Shown here one piece after another: positions 30,943-38,739 of a stretch of DNA of 38,739 bases. The first letter of the stretch is position 1; every line of letters starts with the position of its first letter. The notes beneath the pieces are model-generated. The model saw nothing but the letters and a program-made list of their open reading frames with translations, was not told the DNA's origin and did not search any database. This DNA is from Alphaproteobacteria bacterium. GTDB lineage: Bacteria; Pseudomonadota; Alphaproteobacteria; Rs-D84. The position numbers and the translations under genes are program-made. The stretch is taken from NCBI GenBank assembly GCA_016927395.1, contig JAFGMU010000015.1, forward strand, positions 1 through 38,739, read 5' to 3'.

Positions 30943-32234
30943 TTTACAATCTTTAACATTTCTATAGCACAAGATAAAGATAAACTTTGTTGTTCGCCGG
31001 TCTTCATATTTTTCACGGTTAACATTTTATTTTTTACTTCATCTTCGCCAATTATTATACTGAATATAGTCCTAATTTTATCAGAAAATTCAATTTGATT
31101 TTTGAATTTTTTTTCTGTATCTAAATACGGGACCGATGAAATACCTGCATCCCGGAAAGCAGCTAATACTGACATCGAATAAGAGATTTGGTCCTGACCC
31201 ATTACTAAAATCGCAGCAGTTATTGGTTGTTCAAACGCAGATAAATCTATTTTATCGGCTTCCAATAATGCTACCATCAGACGTGAAAATCCGACTGCGG
31301 CACCAACACCTATAATTTTTGTCTTGGAAAATTTGGAAGCCAAATCTTCATAGCGCCCGCCGCCACCAACTGCCCCAAGTTCTGGAAAATTATCCAAAAA
31401 GAATTCAAAAACAATTCCTGTATAATATGCATGACCACGCATAATACCTAAATCTATTTCTGCATTATCTATACCCATTGCACGCAATTGAGATATAAAA
31501 TTATCCAGGCCAAAAATAGCAGAATCCAAGTTAATGTTTTTTTTCAAAAAGGATTTATATCCTTTTGTAAAAACTTCATTTATAACATCTGCATTTTTTT
31601 CACCAATTTCTTCTGTTAATGCGCCCAAAAAATCATTTAGTTTGTCTTTTTTATCAATCAAAACGAATGCTGATCTGGATTGTTTTTCATCCAATTCCAT
31701 ATATTCAAACATCGCATTCCAAAATTTTCGATTTCCAACCTTGATTTTAGTTGGTCCAACAAAATTTGAAATTGATTCATATGCCTTGGAAAGCACCGCT
31801 ACAATTTCAGCATCGTAATTTTCAGAAAGCGAGTCTATACCCAAAATATCCAAATCCATCTGGTAAAATTCGCGATACCGACCACGCTGAGGTCTTTCGC
31901 CACGATAATTTCTGGCAAACTGACATGCACGGAACGGAAAAGTCAAATTCGAGATATTTCCGGAAACATAGCGCGCCAACCCAACTGTTCCGTCATAACG
32001 CAATCCCATTTTGGTTTCGCCTTTTTGGAACAGAAACATCTGGGTTTCAATTTCGTCCCAGTTATCTTTGTCGGTTAAAACCTCGGCACGTTCAATAGCC
32101 GGCAGGTCCAGACGTGCAAAACCTGCTGTTTTTAGTACATTTTGCATTCTACGAGCGCATTCATCAAAACATCGCTGCTGAATTGGCAACAATTCTATAA
32201 ATCCTGATAAAGGCTTGGTGGGTTTCAAGTTCAT
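30939..32234 (-). CDS. hisS: Histidyl-tRNA synthetase
   Basis: The 431-residue protein is a class II synthetase with motif 2 (RGERPQRGRYREFYQMDLDI), motif 3 (GAVGGGGRYEDL) and a C-terminal anticodon-binding domain (ITAAILVMGQDQISYSMSVL). The His-binding signature, typically RGLDYYTG, reads RGHAYYTG, so the Asp is absent. Alphaproteobacteria are known to have an unusual HisRS and tRNA-His pairing, which may explain it. HisZ is an alternative, but the retained anticodon domain favours HisS. It is first in an operon with prfA, aroK and mscL. Confidence 0.9.
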   Translation of the reverse strand: MNLKPTKPLSGFIELLPIQQRCFDECARRMQNVLKTAGFARLDLPAIERAEVLTDKDNWDEIETQMFLFQKGETKMGLRYDGTVGLARYVSGNISNLTFPFRACQFARNYRGERPQRGRYREFYQMDLDILGIDSLSENYDAEIVAVLSKAYESISNFVGPTKIKVGNRKFWNAMFEYMELDEKQSRSAFVLIDKKDKLNDFLGALTEEIGEKNADVINEVFTKGYKSFLKKNINLDSAIFGLDNFISQLRAMGIDNAEIDLGIMRGHAYYTGIVFEFFLDNFPELGAVGGGGRYEDLASKFSKTKIIGVGAAVGFSRLMVALLEADKIDLSAFEQPITAAILVMGQDQISYSMSVLAAFRDAGISSVPYLDTEKKFKNQIEFSDKIRTIFSIIIGEDEVKNKMLTVKNMKTGEQQSLSLSCAIEMLKIVK

Positions 32235-32508
32235 TTTATTTTTCCTTATTATTATATTAAACCCAAAGCATTAAATATGCTTTATTATATCATAAAAAAT
32301 TAGACATAGCTATAATTCGCCCGACTGGGCGTGATGTGAAGAAAAGGAAAAAACAAAATATTTGTTAGTCATATTCTGATATTAAGCCACTTTTTACAGA
32401 TTTTCAAGAAAATTTTATAAATCGCATTATAACAAGAGTCTCTTTTTTATATTTGGATTTTGGTTTTTGCTAATGTAAAATTAAAATTGATAAAAAGGAT
32501 TCAAACTT

Positions 32509-33258
32509 ATGAAAAAAGTGCTGATTGTTGTAAATCCGACTGATGATTACAATGATGTGTTTTCAAAATCTTTGGAAAACGGTTACATAAACAGAATTAT
32601 AAAAACAATCCCGGAAAATTTCGATTCAGATTTGGATATTGTTCTGGGAAATGGTGAATTGCCGATTTTTATGAAGGGTTTGATAGAAACTTCTGATTTT
32701 ATGCGTCTGATTCTTAAACGCAAAGAATTGTATGATGCTGGTAATTTATTGTCACACTGCGGATTTTTTGATGACAGGTTTATTTTAACAGATGCCGCTA
32801 TGAACCTGAGTCCGGATGCGGAAACAAAATTAAAAATTCTTAACAACGCAATTTATTTGTATAAAAAACTGAATTCTGAAAAAACAGAATTACCAAAAAT
32901 ATCTGCACTGACCCCAGCTGGAAAATTTAATCCAAAAATTCAATCATCTGTTGATGCAGTTTTTCTGGCAGAACAGTTAAAAGATGTCGCAACGGTTGTT
33001 CTGGACCAGCTGGACACTGCAATTTCAACCAAAGCAGCCGAAACCAAGGGTCGCGAATCTGGTCGTCCGGCTGATATAATTTTATGTCATGATTTGGATT
33101 CTGGAAATATTTTGTACAAAGCGTTCACTTTGTTGGGTAATTATTCTGTGGCCGGGTTAATAATCGGTGCAAAATATCCAATTTGCGTTACCAGTCGAGC
33201 GGACAAATTTGATTCAAAGCTAAAATCTATAAAATACGCGTCCAAGATTCTGGATTAA
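32509..33258 (+). CDS. Phosphate acetyl/butyryltransferase-like protein (249 aa)
   Basis: The C-terminal half matches the PTA/PTB family: GRPADIILCHDLDSGNILYK, then LIIGAKYPICVTSRAD. The N-terminal half includes ELPIFMKGLIETSDFMR and LLSHCGFFD, the usual acyl-CoA phosphate acyltransferase pattern. At 249 residues it is shorter than typical Pta (about 330) or Ptb (about 300) proteins, so the exact acyl substrate is uncertain. An AAAAGGA motif precedes the ATG. No kinase gene (ackA or buk) is adjacent. Its stop overlaps, tail to tail, the end of the YgjP-type gene. Confidence 0.82.
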   Translation: MKKVLIVVNPTDDYNDVFSKSLENGYINRIIKTIPENFDSDLDIVLGNGELPIFMKGLIETSDFMRLILKRKELYDAGNLLSHCGFFDDRFILTDAAMNLSPDAETKLKILNNAIYLYKKLNSEKTELPKISALTPAGKFNPKIQSSVDAVFLAEQLKDVATVVLDQLDTAISTKAAETKGRESGRPADIILCHDLDSGNILYKAFTLLGNYSVAGLIIGAKYPICVTSRADKFDSKLKSIKYASKILD

Positions 33259-33965
33259 AAGTATTTATGTAAATTCTGACCATTTTTGGTCAACCATAAT
33301 TTTGCGCGCCCCACCCCGTCACCATAAAGCTGTGATACGGTCGCCCAAAAATGCACAGAATGATCCATATATTTCAAATGTGCTAATTCGTGCATTATCA
33401 CATACCGCATAATATCAACCGGTGCAAAAGCCAAACGCCAGGAAAACGAAATGGTTCCATTAGATGAACAACTGCCCCATCGGCTGGTAGTATCGCGAAT
33501 CGCAATTTTTTTTGGATGAAAATCCATAGGAGCGGTTTTTATAATTTTTTTAACTTCTGATAAAAACTCCGATTTTATAAAATCACGGACACGTCGAGTC
33601 AACATTTCAGGAGCCCCACCAATAATTAAAATATCTTCGCCAGTTTTTTCATCTTTTGAATAAAAGTTTGATTTCTTATAAGAATCGTGGCGAATAATAA
33701 CTTTTTTACCCAAAAATTCTATAATATCGCCATCAGTCAGAATAATTTTTTCTGGTGCATTATCAAATATTTTTTCCAACCATCTGCGTTTTTGTTCTAT
33801 GAATTTGACTGCGCTGGATGTTGATATCAGCCATGGTTTTGAAACTCTGACTTCTCGTATTGGTAGTATTTTTGGACGCAAAGTAATATTACGCAAACCA
33901 CGGCGTGTCTCAATAACAACCGGAATTTCTTCACCTGATGAAGTTTCAAAAACATAATCTGTCAT
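33255..33965 (-). CDS. YgjP-type zinc metalloprotease
   Basis: The HELAHLKYMDHSVHFW motif (HExxH-like, H-E-L-A-H with the third His further along) and the segment SSNGTISFSWRLAFAP identify the YgjP/DUF45 M48-type family. The 236-residue length is usual. Substrates are not known for most members. The start overlaps the transketolase stop (ATGA), so the two are co-translated. It has no signal peptide and should be cytoplasmic. Confidence 0.9.
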   Translation of the reverse strand: MTDYVFETSSGEEIPVVIETRRGLRNITLRPKILPIREVRVSKPWLISTSSAVKFIEQKRRWLEKIFDNAPEKIILTDGDIIEFLGKKVIIRHDSYKKSNFYSKDEKTGEDILIIGGAPEMLTRRVRDFIKSEFLSEVKKIIKTAPMDFHPKKIAIRDTTSRWGSCSSNGTISFSWRLAFAPVDIMRYVIMHELAHLKYMDHSVHFWATVSQLYGDGVGRAKLWLTKNGQNLHKYF

Positions 33966-35755
33966 TTTAATTTCTTGGAAATTTCAGCCGCGATTACATC
34001 CGCGTCAAAGCCAAAATGTTTATAAACTTCTGCACCATCACCTGATGTGCCAAAATTATCAATTCCCATAACAGCATCTGCAAATTCAAACCAGCCGGCT
34101 GTTGCGCCTGCTTCGATTGCAACAACATAGCCCTGTAAAATTTTGTTTTTATATTCTTTTGGCTGTTCGCGGAATATTTCAACAGATGGCATACTGACCA
34201 CCTGGGCATTTTTTAATTTATTTGCAACGGTGACTGCCAATGGAACTTCGCTGCCGGTTGCGATTATAGTTATTCTAGGGCGTTTTGTTTCAGATTTTCT
34301 GATTACATAACCACCTTTTTTAATATCTTCTAAATCAATAGTATCTATTTGTAAAAATTTCTGTCTGGATAAAACAATGCACGAAGGTCGTGATTTTTCC
34401 GCCAATGCTGCGTCCCATGCATTTGCAACCTCGGCTGCATTACAAGGACGAAAAACATTTAAATCTGGAATCAATCGCAATGATGCCAATTGTTCAATTG
34501 GTTGATGTGTCGGTCCATCTTCACCCAATGCAATACTGTCGTGGGTAAATACATAAATCACTGGTAATTTTGATAATGCAGACAACCTGATTGATGACCG
34601 CATATAATCGCTGAATATCAGAAAAGTCCCACCATACGGACGTAATCCTGTCATACACAAACCATTCATAATCGCGGCCATGGCATGTTCACGAACACCA
34701 TAATTTATAAAATTTCCAGAAAAATCCGTTGGTGTAATATCTTTGTGTAAGAAAGTTTTTGTCCTGGTACTTTCTGCCAAATCCGCACTACCACCAATTA
34801 AATATGGTTCTGACTTTAATAACTTTTCAATGTATTTTCCCGACAATTCACGTGTTGAAATATTATCCGAAACAGAAATATTATTTATCGAATATTTTTT
34901 TTCTTTTCTAGATAATTCTACTGATTTGAATTTTTGCTTTGCAACCCGCGCCCATAATTTCAAACCATTTGCAGATGTGAATTTTTCTTCCAGTTTTAAC
35001 AACTCTGAATCTGATAGTTCAAAAGCGTGTGCATGCGAAGTTCCCGCAACACTGGAACCCAATCCAATAACAGTTGTGCATTGTATAAATGTAGGTTTTT
35101 TGGATTTTTGGGCTGTAATAATTGCACGGTCTAAATCTTTAAAATTGTTGCCATCCACCCGTATTACATTCCAACCAGCAGCCATCATACGCATTGGAAT
35201 ATCCAAATCAGTCAACGCAGTTCCATCAATCGATACACCGTTATCGTCCCAAAACATTATTAAATTGTTTAATTTATACAAACCCGCAAAGGCGATTGAT
35301 TCATTTGCGACACCTTCCATTAAATCGCCATCTGAACATAAACAATAAACATACCCTGAATCATTTTTTCGTTTACTGTTCAATATTTTTTTACCCAGTG
35401 CAATACCGACCGCATTACCAACACCCTGCCCCAGTGGACCAGTTGTTGCAGTTACACCATCAATACCACGTTCTGGATGACCAGGCAATCCAGCAAATTT
35501 TCTGAATGTTTTAAGTGAAGGAATTTTATAACCGGCCAATTTTAATACAGAATACAGCAGCGCACTGCCATGTCCAGCAGACAAAATAAATTCATCCGTG
35601 CCATGACGCAGATAATTCGCATAAATTGTTGTGATTATATCAGCTGACCCCAGTGCAATACCGACATGTCCGCTGTGTGCATTGCGCAATGCGTACAGAC
35701 TGCCCGCACGGACAGCCCCTGACATTTCTTTCAATTGTTTGGAATCAAATTTCAT
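33962..35755 (-). CDS. tkt: Transketolase (short form, 597 aa)
   Basis: Transketolase moves two-carbon units between sugar phosphates using thiamine diphosphate. The TPP-binding motif is seen as CSDGDLMEGVANE followed by MFWDDNG, the His-rich N-terminus as NAHSGHVGIALGSAD, and the central transketolase Pyr domain as VREHAMAAIMNGLCMTGLRPYGGTF. It is about 60 residues shorter than E. coli TktA. There is no ribosome binding site. A TATAAT box at 35769-35764 would place the transcript start about at the ATG, so the message may be leaderless. It functions with rpiB in the pentose phosphate pathway. Confidence 0.94.
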   Translation of the reverse strand: MKFDSKQLKEMSGAVRAGSLYALRNAHSGHVGIALGSADIITTIYANYLRHGTDEFILSAGHGSALLYSVLKLAGYKIPSLKTFRKFAGLPGHPERGIDGVTATTGPLGQGVGNAVGIALGKKILNSKRKNDSGYVYCLCSDGDLMEGVANESIAFAGLYKLNNLIMFWDDNGVSIDGTALTDLDIPMRMMAAGWNVIRVDGNNFKDLDRAIITAQKSKKPTFIQCTTVIGLGSSVAGTSHAHAFELSDSELLKLEEKFTSANGLKLWARVAKQKFKSVELSRKEKKYSINNISVSDNISTRELSGKYIEKLLKSEPYLIGGSADLAESTRTKTFLHKDITPTDFSGNFINYGVREHAMAAIMNGLCMTGLRPYGGTFLIFSDYMRSSIRLSALSKLPVIYVFTHDSIALGEDGPTHQPIEQLASLRLIPDLNVFRPCNAAEVANAWDAALAEKSRPSCIVLSRQKFLQIDTIDLEDIKKGGYVIRKSETKRPRITIIATGSEVPLAVTVANKLKNAQVVSMPSVEIFREQPKEYKNKILQGYVVAIEAGATAGWFEFADAVMGIDNFGTSGDGAEVYKHFGFDADVIAAEISKKLK

Positions 35756-35763
35756 TTTATGAT

Positions 35764-35769
35764 ATTATA
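35764..35769 (-). promoter_or_regulatory. -10 box of the transketolase gene
   Basis: TATAAT on the minus strand ends eight bases before the transketolase ATG. The -35 region is poor (ATTTAA). The spacing implies a leaderless or nearly leaderless message. Confidence 0.45.
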
Positions 35770-35790
35770 GCATAAAAAGATGGATATTAA

Positions 35791-36219
35791 ATGCTAAAAA
35801 TTTATACAGATGGCAGTTGTTTGGGAAATCCGGGACCTGGTGGTTGGGCATTTGTTGCAACCGATGGAAAAAATACGGCAGAACGCAGCGGTGGTGAGAC
35901 CGACACAACAAACAATAAAATGGAATTGACCGCGGTTATCAAAGCATTATCGGCAGCAAAAAAACACGCAGAGGTTGAAATTCATACCGACAGCCAATAC
36001 GTTAAAAACGGCATGCAGGCTTGGATTAAAAATTGGAAGAAAAACGGTTGGAAAACAGCAGATAAAAAACCGGTAAAAAATCAAGAATTGTGGCAAGAAT
36101 TAGATGAACTGGCACAAAAAATAAAAATTCATTGGCATTGGGTGCGTGGACATGCCGGTCATGAAATGAATGAACGCGTAGATACACTTGCGCGCACAGC
36201 CGCCGAAATGATAAAATAA
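35791..36219 (+). CDS. rnhA: Ribonuclease HI
   Basis: RNase HI cuts RNA in RNA-DNA hybrids. Catalytic residues are all visible: Asp in YTDGSCLGNPGPGG, Glu in NKMELTAVI, Asp in HTDSQYVKNG, the histidine region RGHAGHEMNERVD and the final Asp in ERVDTLAR. The 142-residue length is normal. It is divergent from transketolase with 35 bp between starts. The MFS gene follows after one base, so these two are likely co-transcribed. Confidence 0.97.
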   Translation: MLKIYTDGSCLGNPGPGGWAFVATDGKNTAERSGGETDTTNNKMELTAVIKALSAAKKHAEVEIHTDSQYVKNGMQAWIKNWKKNGWKTADKKPVKNQELWQELDELAQKIKIHWHWVRGHAGHEMNERVDTLARTAAEMIK

Positions 36220-36220
36220 A

Positions 36221-37516
36221 ATGCCTCATAATATTCACAGAAATCTTAACAAATTAAAACATCATTCTGGTATTCATGCTTCGACTGCATTTGTGCCTAA
36301 AAATACTATAAAACATCAAAATAAATTAAAATCATTTCTTATAAATATATATGCTTTTAAATTTTTTAGTGGTTGTGTGTTTTTGTACCCCGTAATGTCA
36401 ATTATGTTTATAGAAAATGGGGTTTCAAATATTCAAGTTTCAATTTTATTTGCAATGTGGGCATTTTTTGTTTTTATTTTTCAACCATTCATGGGGAATT
36501 TCGGCGATAAATATTCCAGAAAGAAGATTTTGTTATTGGGACAATTTGCAAAAATGTTATGTTTTGGAATTTTTATACTTTTTCCAAATTTTACAGGATA
36601 TTTGATTGGATTTATTTTCTGGGGAATCCAATGGGCAATAGAAGCAAGCGTTTGTGAAGCATTTGTTTATGATGAGCTGTTATGTTTAAAATCAAGAAAT
36701 AAATATACCGAAGTATCTGGTAAAATGCTCGCATTCAAGGATTTAGGATTTCTTTTATCAACAACCGGTTCTTTTATTGCGGTGATGATGGGGTATAATT
36801 TTATAATTATGCTAACAATTATAAGTATGTTTTTATCAATATTTTTCATACATAGAATAAATATGATTCAGCCAACATCTTTCTTAAAAACAGAAAAAGA
36901 AAGTATATTAAAAAATATAAAAATTGGGGCACAAGTAATTAAAAAAATAAAATATTGTTTTTTAATAATGTTCATACTTTCATGCGTTGGCGCCATTGCT
37001 GAGCTGGATGATTACATAGGTTTATTAGGAACAGAAATCGGTGTTCCACTTACTTTTATTGGTGGTTTATTTGCAATTGCAAATATTGCTGAAACTATTG
37101 GTGGATTGACTGCAAAATTTTTTACAAAACTTTCTATAAAATTTATTTCCATTATTATATTTATAATGGGTGGTTTGTTTGCTCTTACTGCTTTTTCAGA
37201 CGTAAAAACTATATGGCCTATTTTATTTTTTGTATATTTTTTCTATGCAATTATCAAAATATCTTTGACAGTAAAAATACAAAACGCTGTCCCATCAAGT
37301 CGCAGATCTATGGTGTTGTCACTTTTGGATATGCTGGGTGAACTTTCAATAATGATATTTTATGGTATTGTTACTATTGGTTCTGTACTGGACGGATACA
37401 GGCTGGGTTACTTGTTTTGTGGTGTGGCAATAATGATACTTTCTGTAATTGGAATATTATTTATTAAGGAAATTAAAAAATTAAGAAACCAGCCCTGCTG
37501 CACAATCAAAAATTAA
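36221..37516 (+). CDS. MFS transporter (431 aa)
   Basis: After a basic N-terminus of about 45 residues the protein has about 12 hydrophobic helices. MFS motif A (GNFGDKYSRKK) lies between helices 2 and 3. The middle loop is Lys-rich. No substrate-specific signature is recognised, so it could carry drugs, sugars or amino acid derivatives. The long basic N-terminus is unusual, and the true start could be further in, but the ATG one base after the rnhA stop suggests coupling. It converges with rlmE, leaving one base between their stops. Confidence 0.85.
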   Translation: MPHNIHRNLNKLKHHSGIHASTAFVPKNTIKHQNKLKSFLINIYAFKFFSGCVFLYPVMSIMFIENGVSNIQVSILFAMWAFFVFIFQPFMGNFGDKYSRKKILLLGQFAKMLCFGIFILFPNFTGYLIGFIFWGIQWAIEASVCEAFVYDELLCLKSRNKYTEVSGKMLAFKDLGFLLSTTGSFIAVMMGYNFIIMLTIISMFLSIFFIHRINMIQPTSFLKTEKESILKNIKIGAQVIKKIKYCFLIMFILSCVGAIAELDDYIGLLGTEIGVPLTFIGGLFAIANIAETIGGLTAKFFTKLSIKFISIIIFIMGGLFALTAFSDVKTIWPILFFVYFFYAIIKISLTVKIQNAVPSSRRSMVLSLLDMLGELSIMIFYGIVTIGSVLDGYRLGYLFCGVAIMILSVIGILFIKEIKKLRNQPCCTIKN

Positions 37517-37517
37517 T

Positions 37518-38180
37518 TTAACTTTTATATCCCAATGCGACAATAAACATTTCAACGCTATCCTTGCGGGATGCAGGTGGTTTTATATGATGAACACTTT
37601 CAAAATGCTGTTTAATTTCTTTTAACAATTCATTTGTTGTTCCACCAGTAAAAGATTTTGCAACAAATGTTCCACCAGGTTTCAATGCGCGTTTTGCAAA
37701 ATCCCAAGCATATTCCAGTAAAACCATCTGACGTAAATGATCAGTTTTTTGATGACCAGTTGTATTTGGTGCCATATCAGAAACAACAACATCAGTATTA
37801 CCATATTCTGCGGCATTTTGTTCCTGTATATTTAATTTTTCTTCCAACCATTTTAACGCTTCATCGGTTGTAAAATCACCCTGATAAAATTCGACATTTG
37901 GGATTGGTTTTATTTCCAATAAATCCATAGCAAAAATTTTTGAACGTGGAAATTCGCGTGCAATATATTGCGACCAGGAACCAGGCGCTGCACCTAAATC
38001 AACAACAACTTGACCATTGCGTAAAAAATTAAATTTTTCATTTATTTCTATCAGTTTATATGCTGCACGTGCGCGATATCCATCTTTGTTTGCACGTGCA
38101 ACGTATGGATCACTTGCCTGACGTTGCAGCCAAGCGACCGAAGATTTTTTTGCAGCAATTTTTTTATTTGTTATTTTCAA
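37518..38180 (-). CDS. rlmE: 23S rRNA (U2552) 2'-O-methyltransferase RlmE
   Basis: The 220-residue protein has the RlmE/FtsJ pattern: RARAAYKLIEINEKF, then SAM motif I DLGAAPGSWSQY, the catalytic-region SDMAPNTTGHQKTDH, Lys in FVAKSFTGG, and the SRKDSVEMFIVALGYK end. It methylates U2552 of 23S rRNA in the large subunit. It is preceded by the partial gene at 38199 with an 18-bp gap, so they may be in one operon. Confidence 0.95.
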   Translation of the reverse strand: MKITNKKIAAKKSSVAWLQRQASDPYVARANKDGYRARAAYKLIEINEKFNFLRNGQVVVDLGAAPGSWSQYIAREFPRSKIFAMDLLEIKPIPNVEFYQGDFTTDEALKWLEEKLNIQEQNAAEYGNTDVVVSDMAPNTTGHQKTDHLRQMVLLEYAWDFAKRALKPGGTFVAKSFTGGTTNELLKEIKQHFESVHHIKPPASRKDSVEMFIVALGYKS

Positions 38181-38198
38181 TTTTTTTATAATCCCAAA

Positions 38199-38739
38199 TT
38201 ATCTAACAGATTTAACTGCACGTAAATTACATGCGAAAAAATTTCTTAGTCTTATTGATTCAGAATTTGCATATTCAAAATCACTGTTTGTATCAATAAA
38301 TGACGAAGAGCCCGCTTTTGGATAAAAAAATCCAGTATGTAAACCACCATCAAACATAATGTCTTCCATTTGATAAACAAAGGCACGATTTGGTATAAAT
38401 TCTGTTATTGAATTAAAATCTTTGGATAAAATAATACTATTATATGAGTTAGAAAAATCACTTACCAAAGTAATAGTTTTATATAAACTTGGTTTTATTT
38501 CTATATCTTTTATCCGACAGCCCCCAATTAGCGAAAAAATTCCCAAACTTCCATTACTAACCACTGTTTCATTATCTTGTATTTTTATACCAGATTGTTT
38601 TTCAGAAATATTATAAAAACATGGTTTTGGATTTGTTGTTGAATATCTATCAAGCATTATTGAATTCAAAACATCTTCCATAGAATTGAATTCAAAAGAA
38701 ACACTTTTTATATTATTATAATAATGTTTAATAAGAACA
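38199..38739 (-). CDS. Unknown protein, 5' end outside the window
   Basis: The minus-strand frame is open from the right window edge (reading VLIKHYYNNIKSVSFEFN, then MEDVLNSIM) to a stop at 38199, about 179 residues. The ATG at 38681 is therefore probably internal. The protein contains SDFSNSYNSIILSK and a C-terminal region rich in Phe, Asn and Arg. It has Cys near GGCRI and NFFACNL. The sequence could be the C-terminal part of a pilin-like or secreted protein but has no motif I can name. Confidence 0.7.
   Translation of the reverse strand, partial: VLIKHYYNNIKSVSFEFNSMEDVLNSIMLDRYSTTNPKPCFYNISEKQSGIKIQDNETVVSNGSLGIFSLIGGCRIKDIEIKPSLYKTITLVSDFSNSYNSIILSKDFNSITEFIPNRAFVYQMEDIMFDGGLHTGFFYPKAGSSSFIDTNSDFEYANSESIRLRNFFACNLRAVKSVR

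Noticed and set aside
1-38739. CRISPR arrays and insertion sequences
   Set aside because: I saw no regularly spaced direct repeats, cas genes, transposase genes or terminal inverted repeats typical of insertion sequences.

Overview
The window looks like a stretch of a low-G+C, didermic alphaproteobacterial chromosome, probably from an uncultured host-associated lineage. A partial gcrA at the left edge (a cell-cycle regulator known only from Alphaproteobacteria), the lpxA-lpxB lipid A pair and a bactofilin/M23 pair support this. A finer placement is inference.

Region by region: 1-506 partial gcrA (minus). 579-5121 a prepilin peptidase gene followed by four secreted proteins of unknown function. 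5150-5467 a tRNA operon: Leu(CAG), Ala(CGC), then only the 5' half of a Leu(UAA) gene. 5457-15712 a roughly 10.3 kb integrated element. 15713-15795 the missing 3' half of that tRNA-Leu with its terminator. 15854-18469 a large Cys-containing secreted protein. 18516-24337 lpxB-lpxA, a polytopic membrane protein, a TrmN6-like methyltransferase, an M23 peptidase, a bactofilin and rpiB. 24351-24897 a small cassette with a structured leader RNA and an HTH gene between two identical palindromic terminators. 24896-28078 leuS and tlyA. 28079-28800 an AT-rich gap. 28801-32234 the hisS-prfA-aroK-mscL operon. 32509-38180 a phosphate acyltransferase, a YgjP-type metalloprotease, transketolase, rnhA, an MFS transporter and rlmE. 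38199-38739 a gene cut by the right edge.

The most notable locus is the integrated element. It entered the anticodon loop of a host tRNA-Leu(UAA) gene and split it: 5' half at 5428-5467, 3' half at 15713-15759, with an 11-bp core (GACTTAAAATC) duplicated at both ends. Neither junction rebuilds the tRNA. Instead the element carries its own complete tRNA-Leu(UAA) at 5603-5689. That copy differs from the rebuilt host gene at ten positions, and all ten form five compensated base-pair changes. A tandem 11-bp motif, likely arm-type integrase sites, lies near both ends, and the tyrosine integrase gene sits at the right end. The cargo is an SF1 helicase, a NERD nuclease, a PD-(D/E)XK-like nuclease, an AlpA-like regulator, several unknown proteins, and an operon with a lipoprotein and two related small proteins. 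No capsid, relaxase or conjugation genes are visible, so this resembles a phage satellite or a defence-carrying integrative element.

Two leader RNAs of about 200 nt (minus strand, 11269-11468 inside the element and 24639-24830 outside it) share one layout: promoter, branched fold closed by a long-range stem, a terminator whose 5' arm overlaps that stem, alternative pairing partners, then a ribosome binding site and a small gene. They look like transcription attenuators of a kind I do not recognise.
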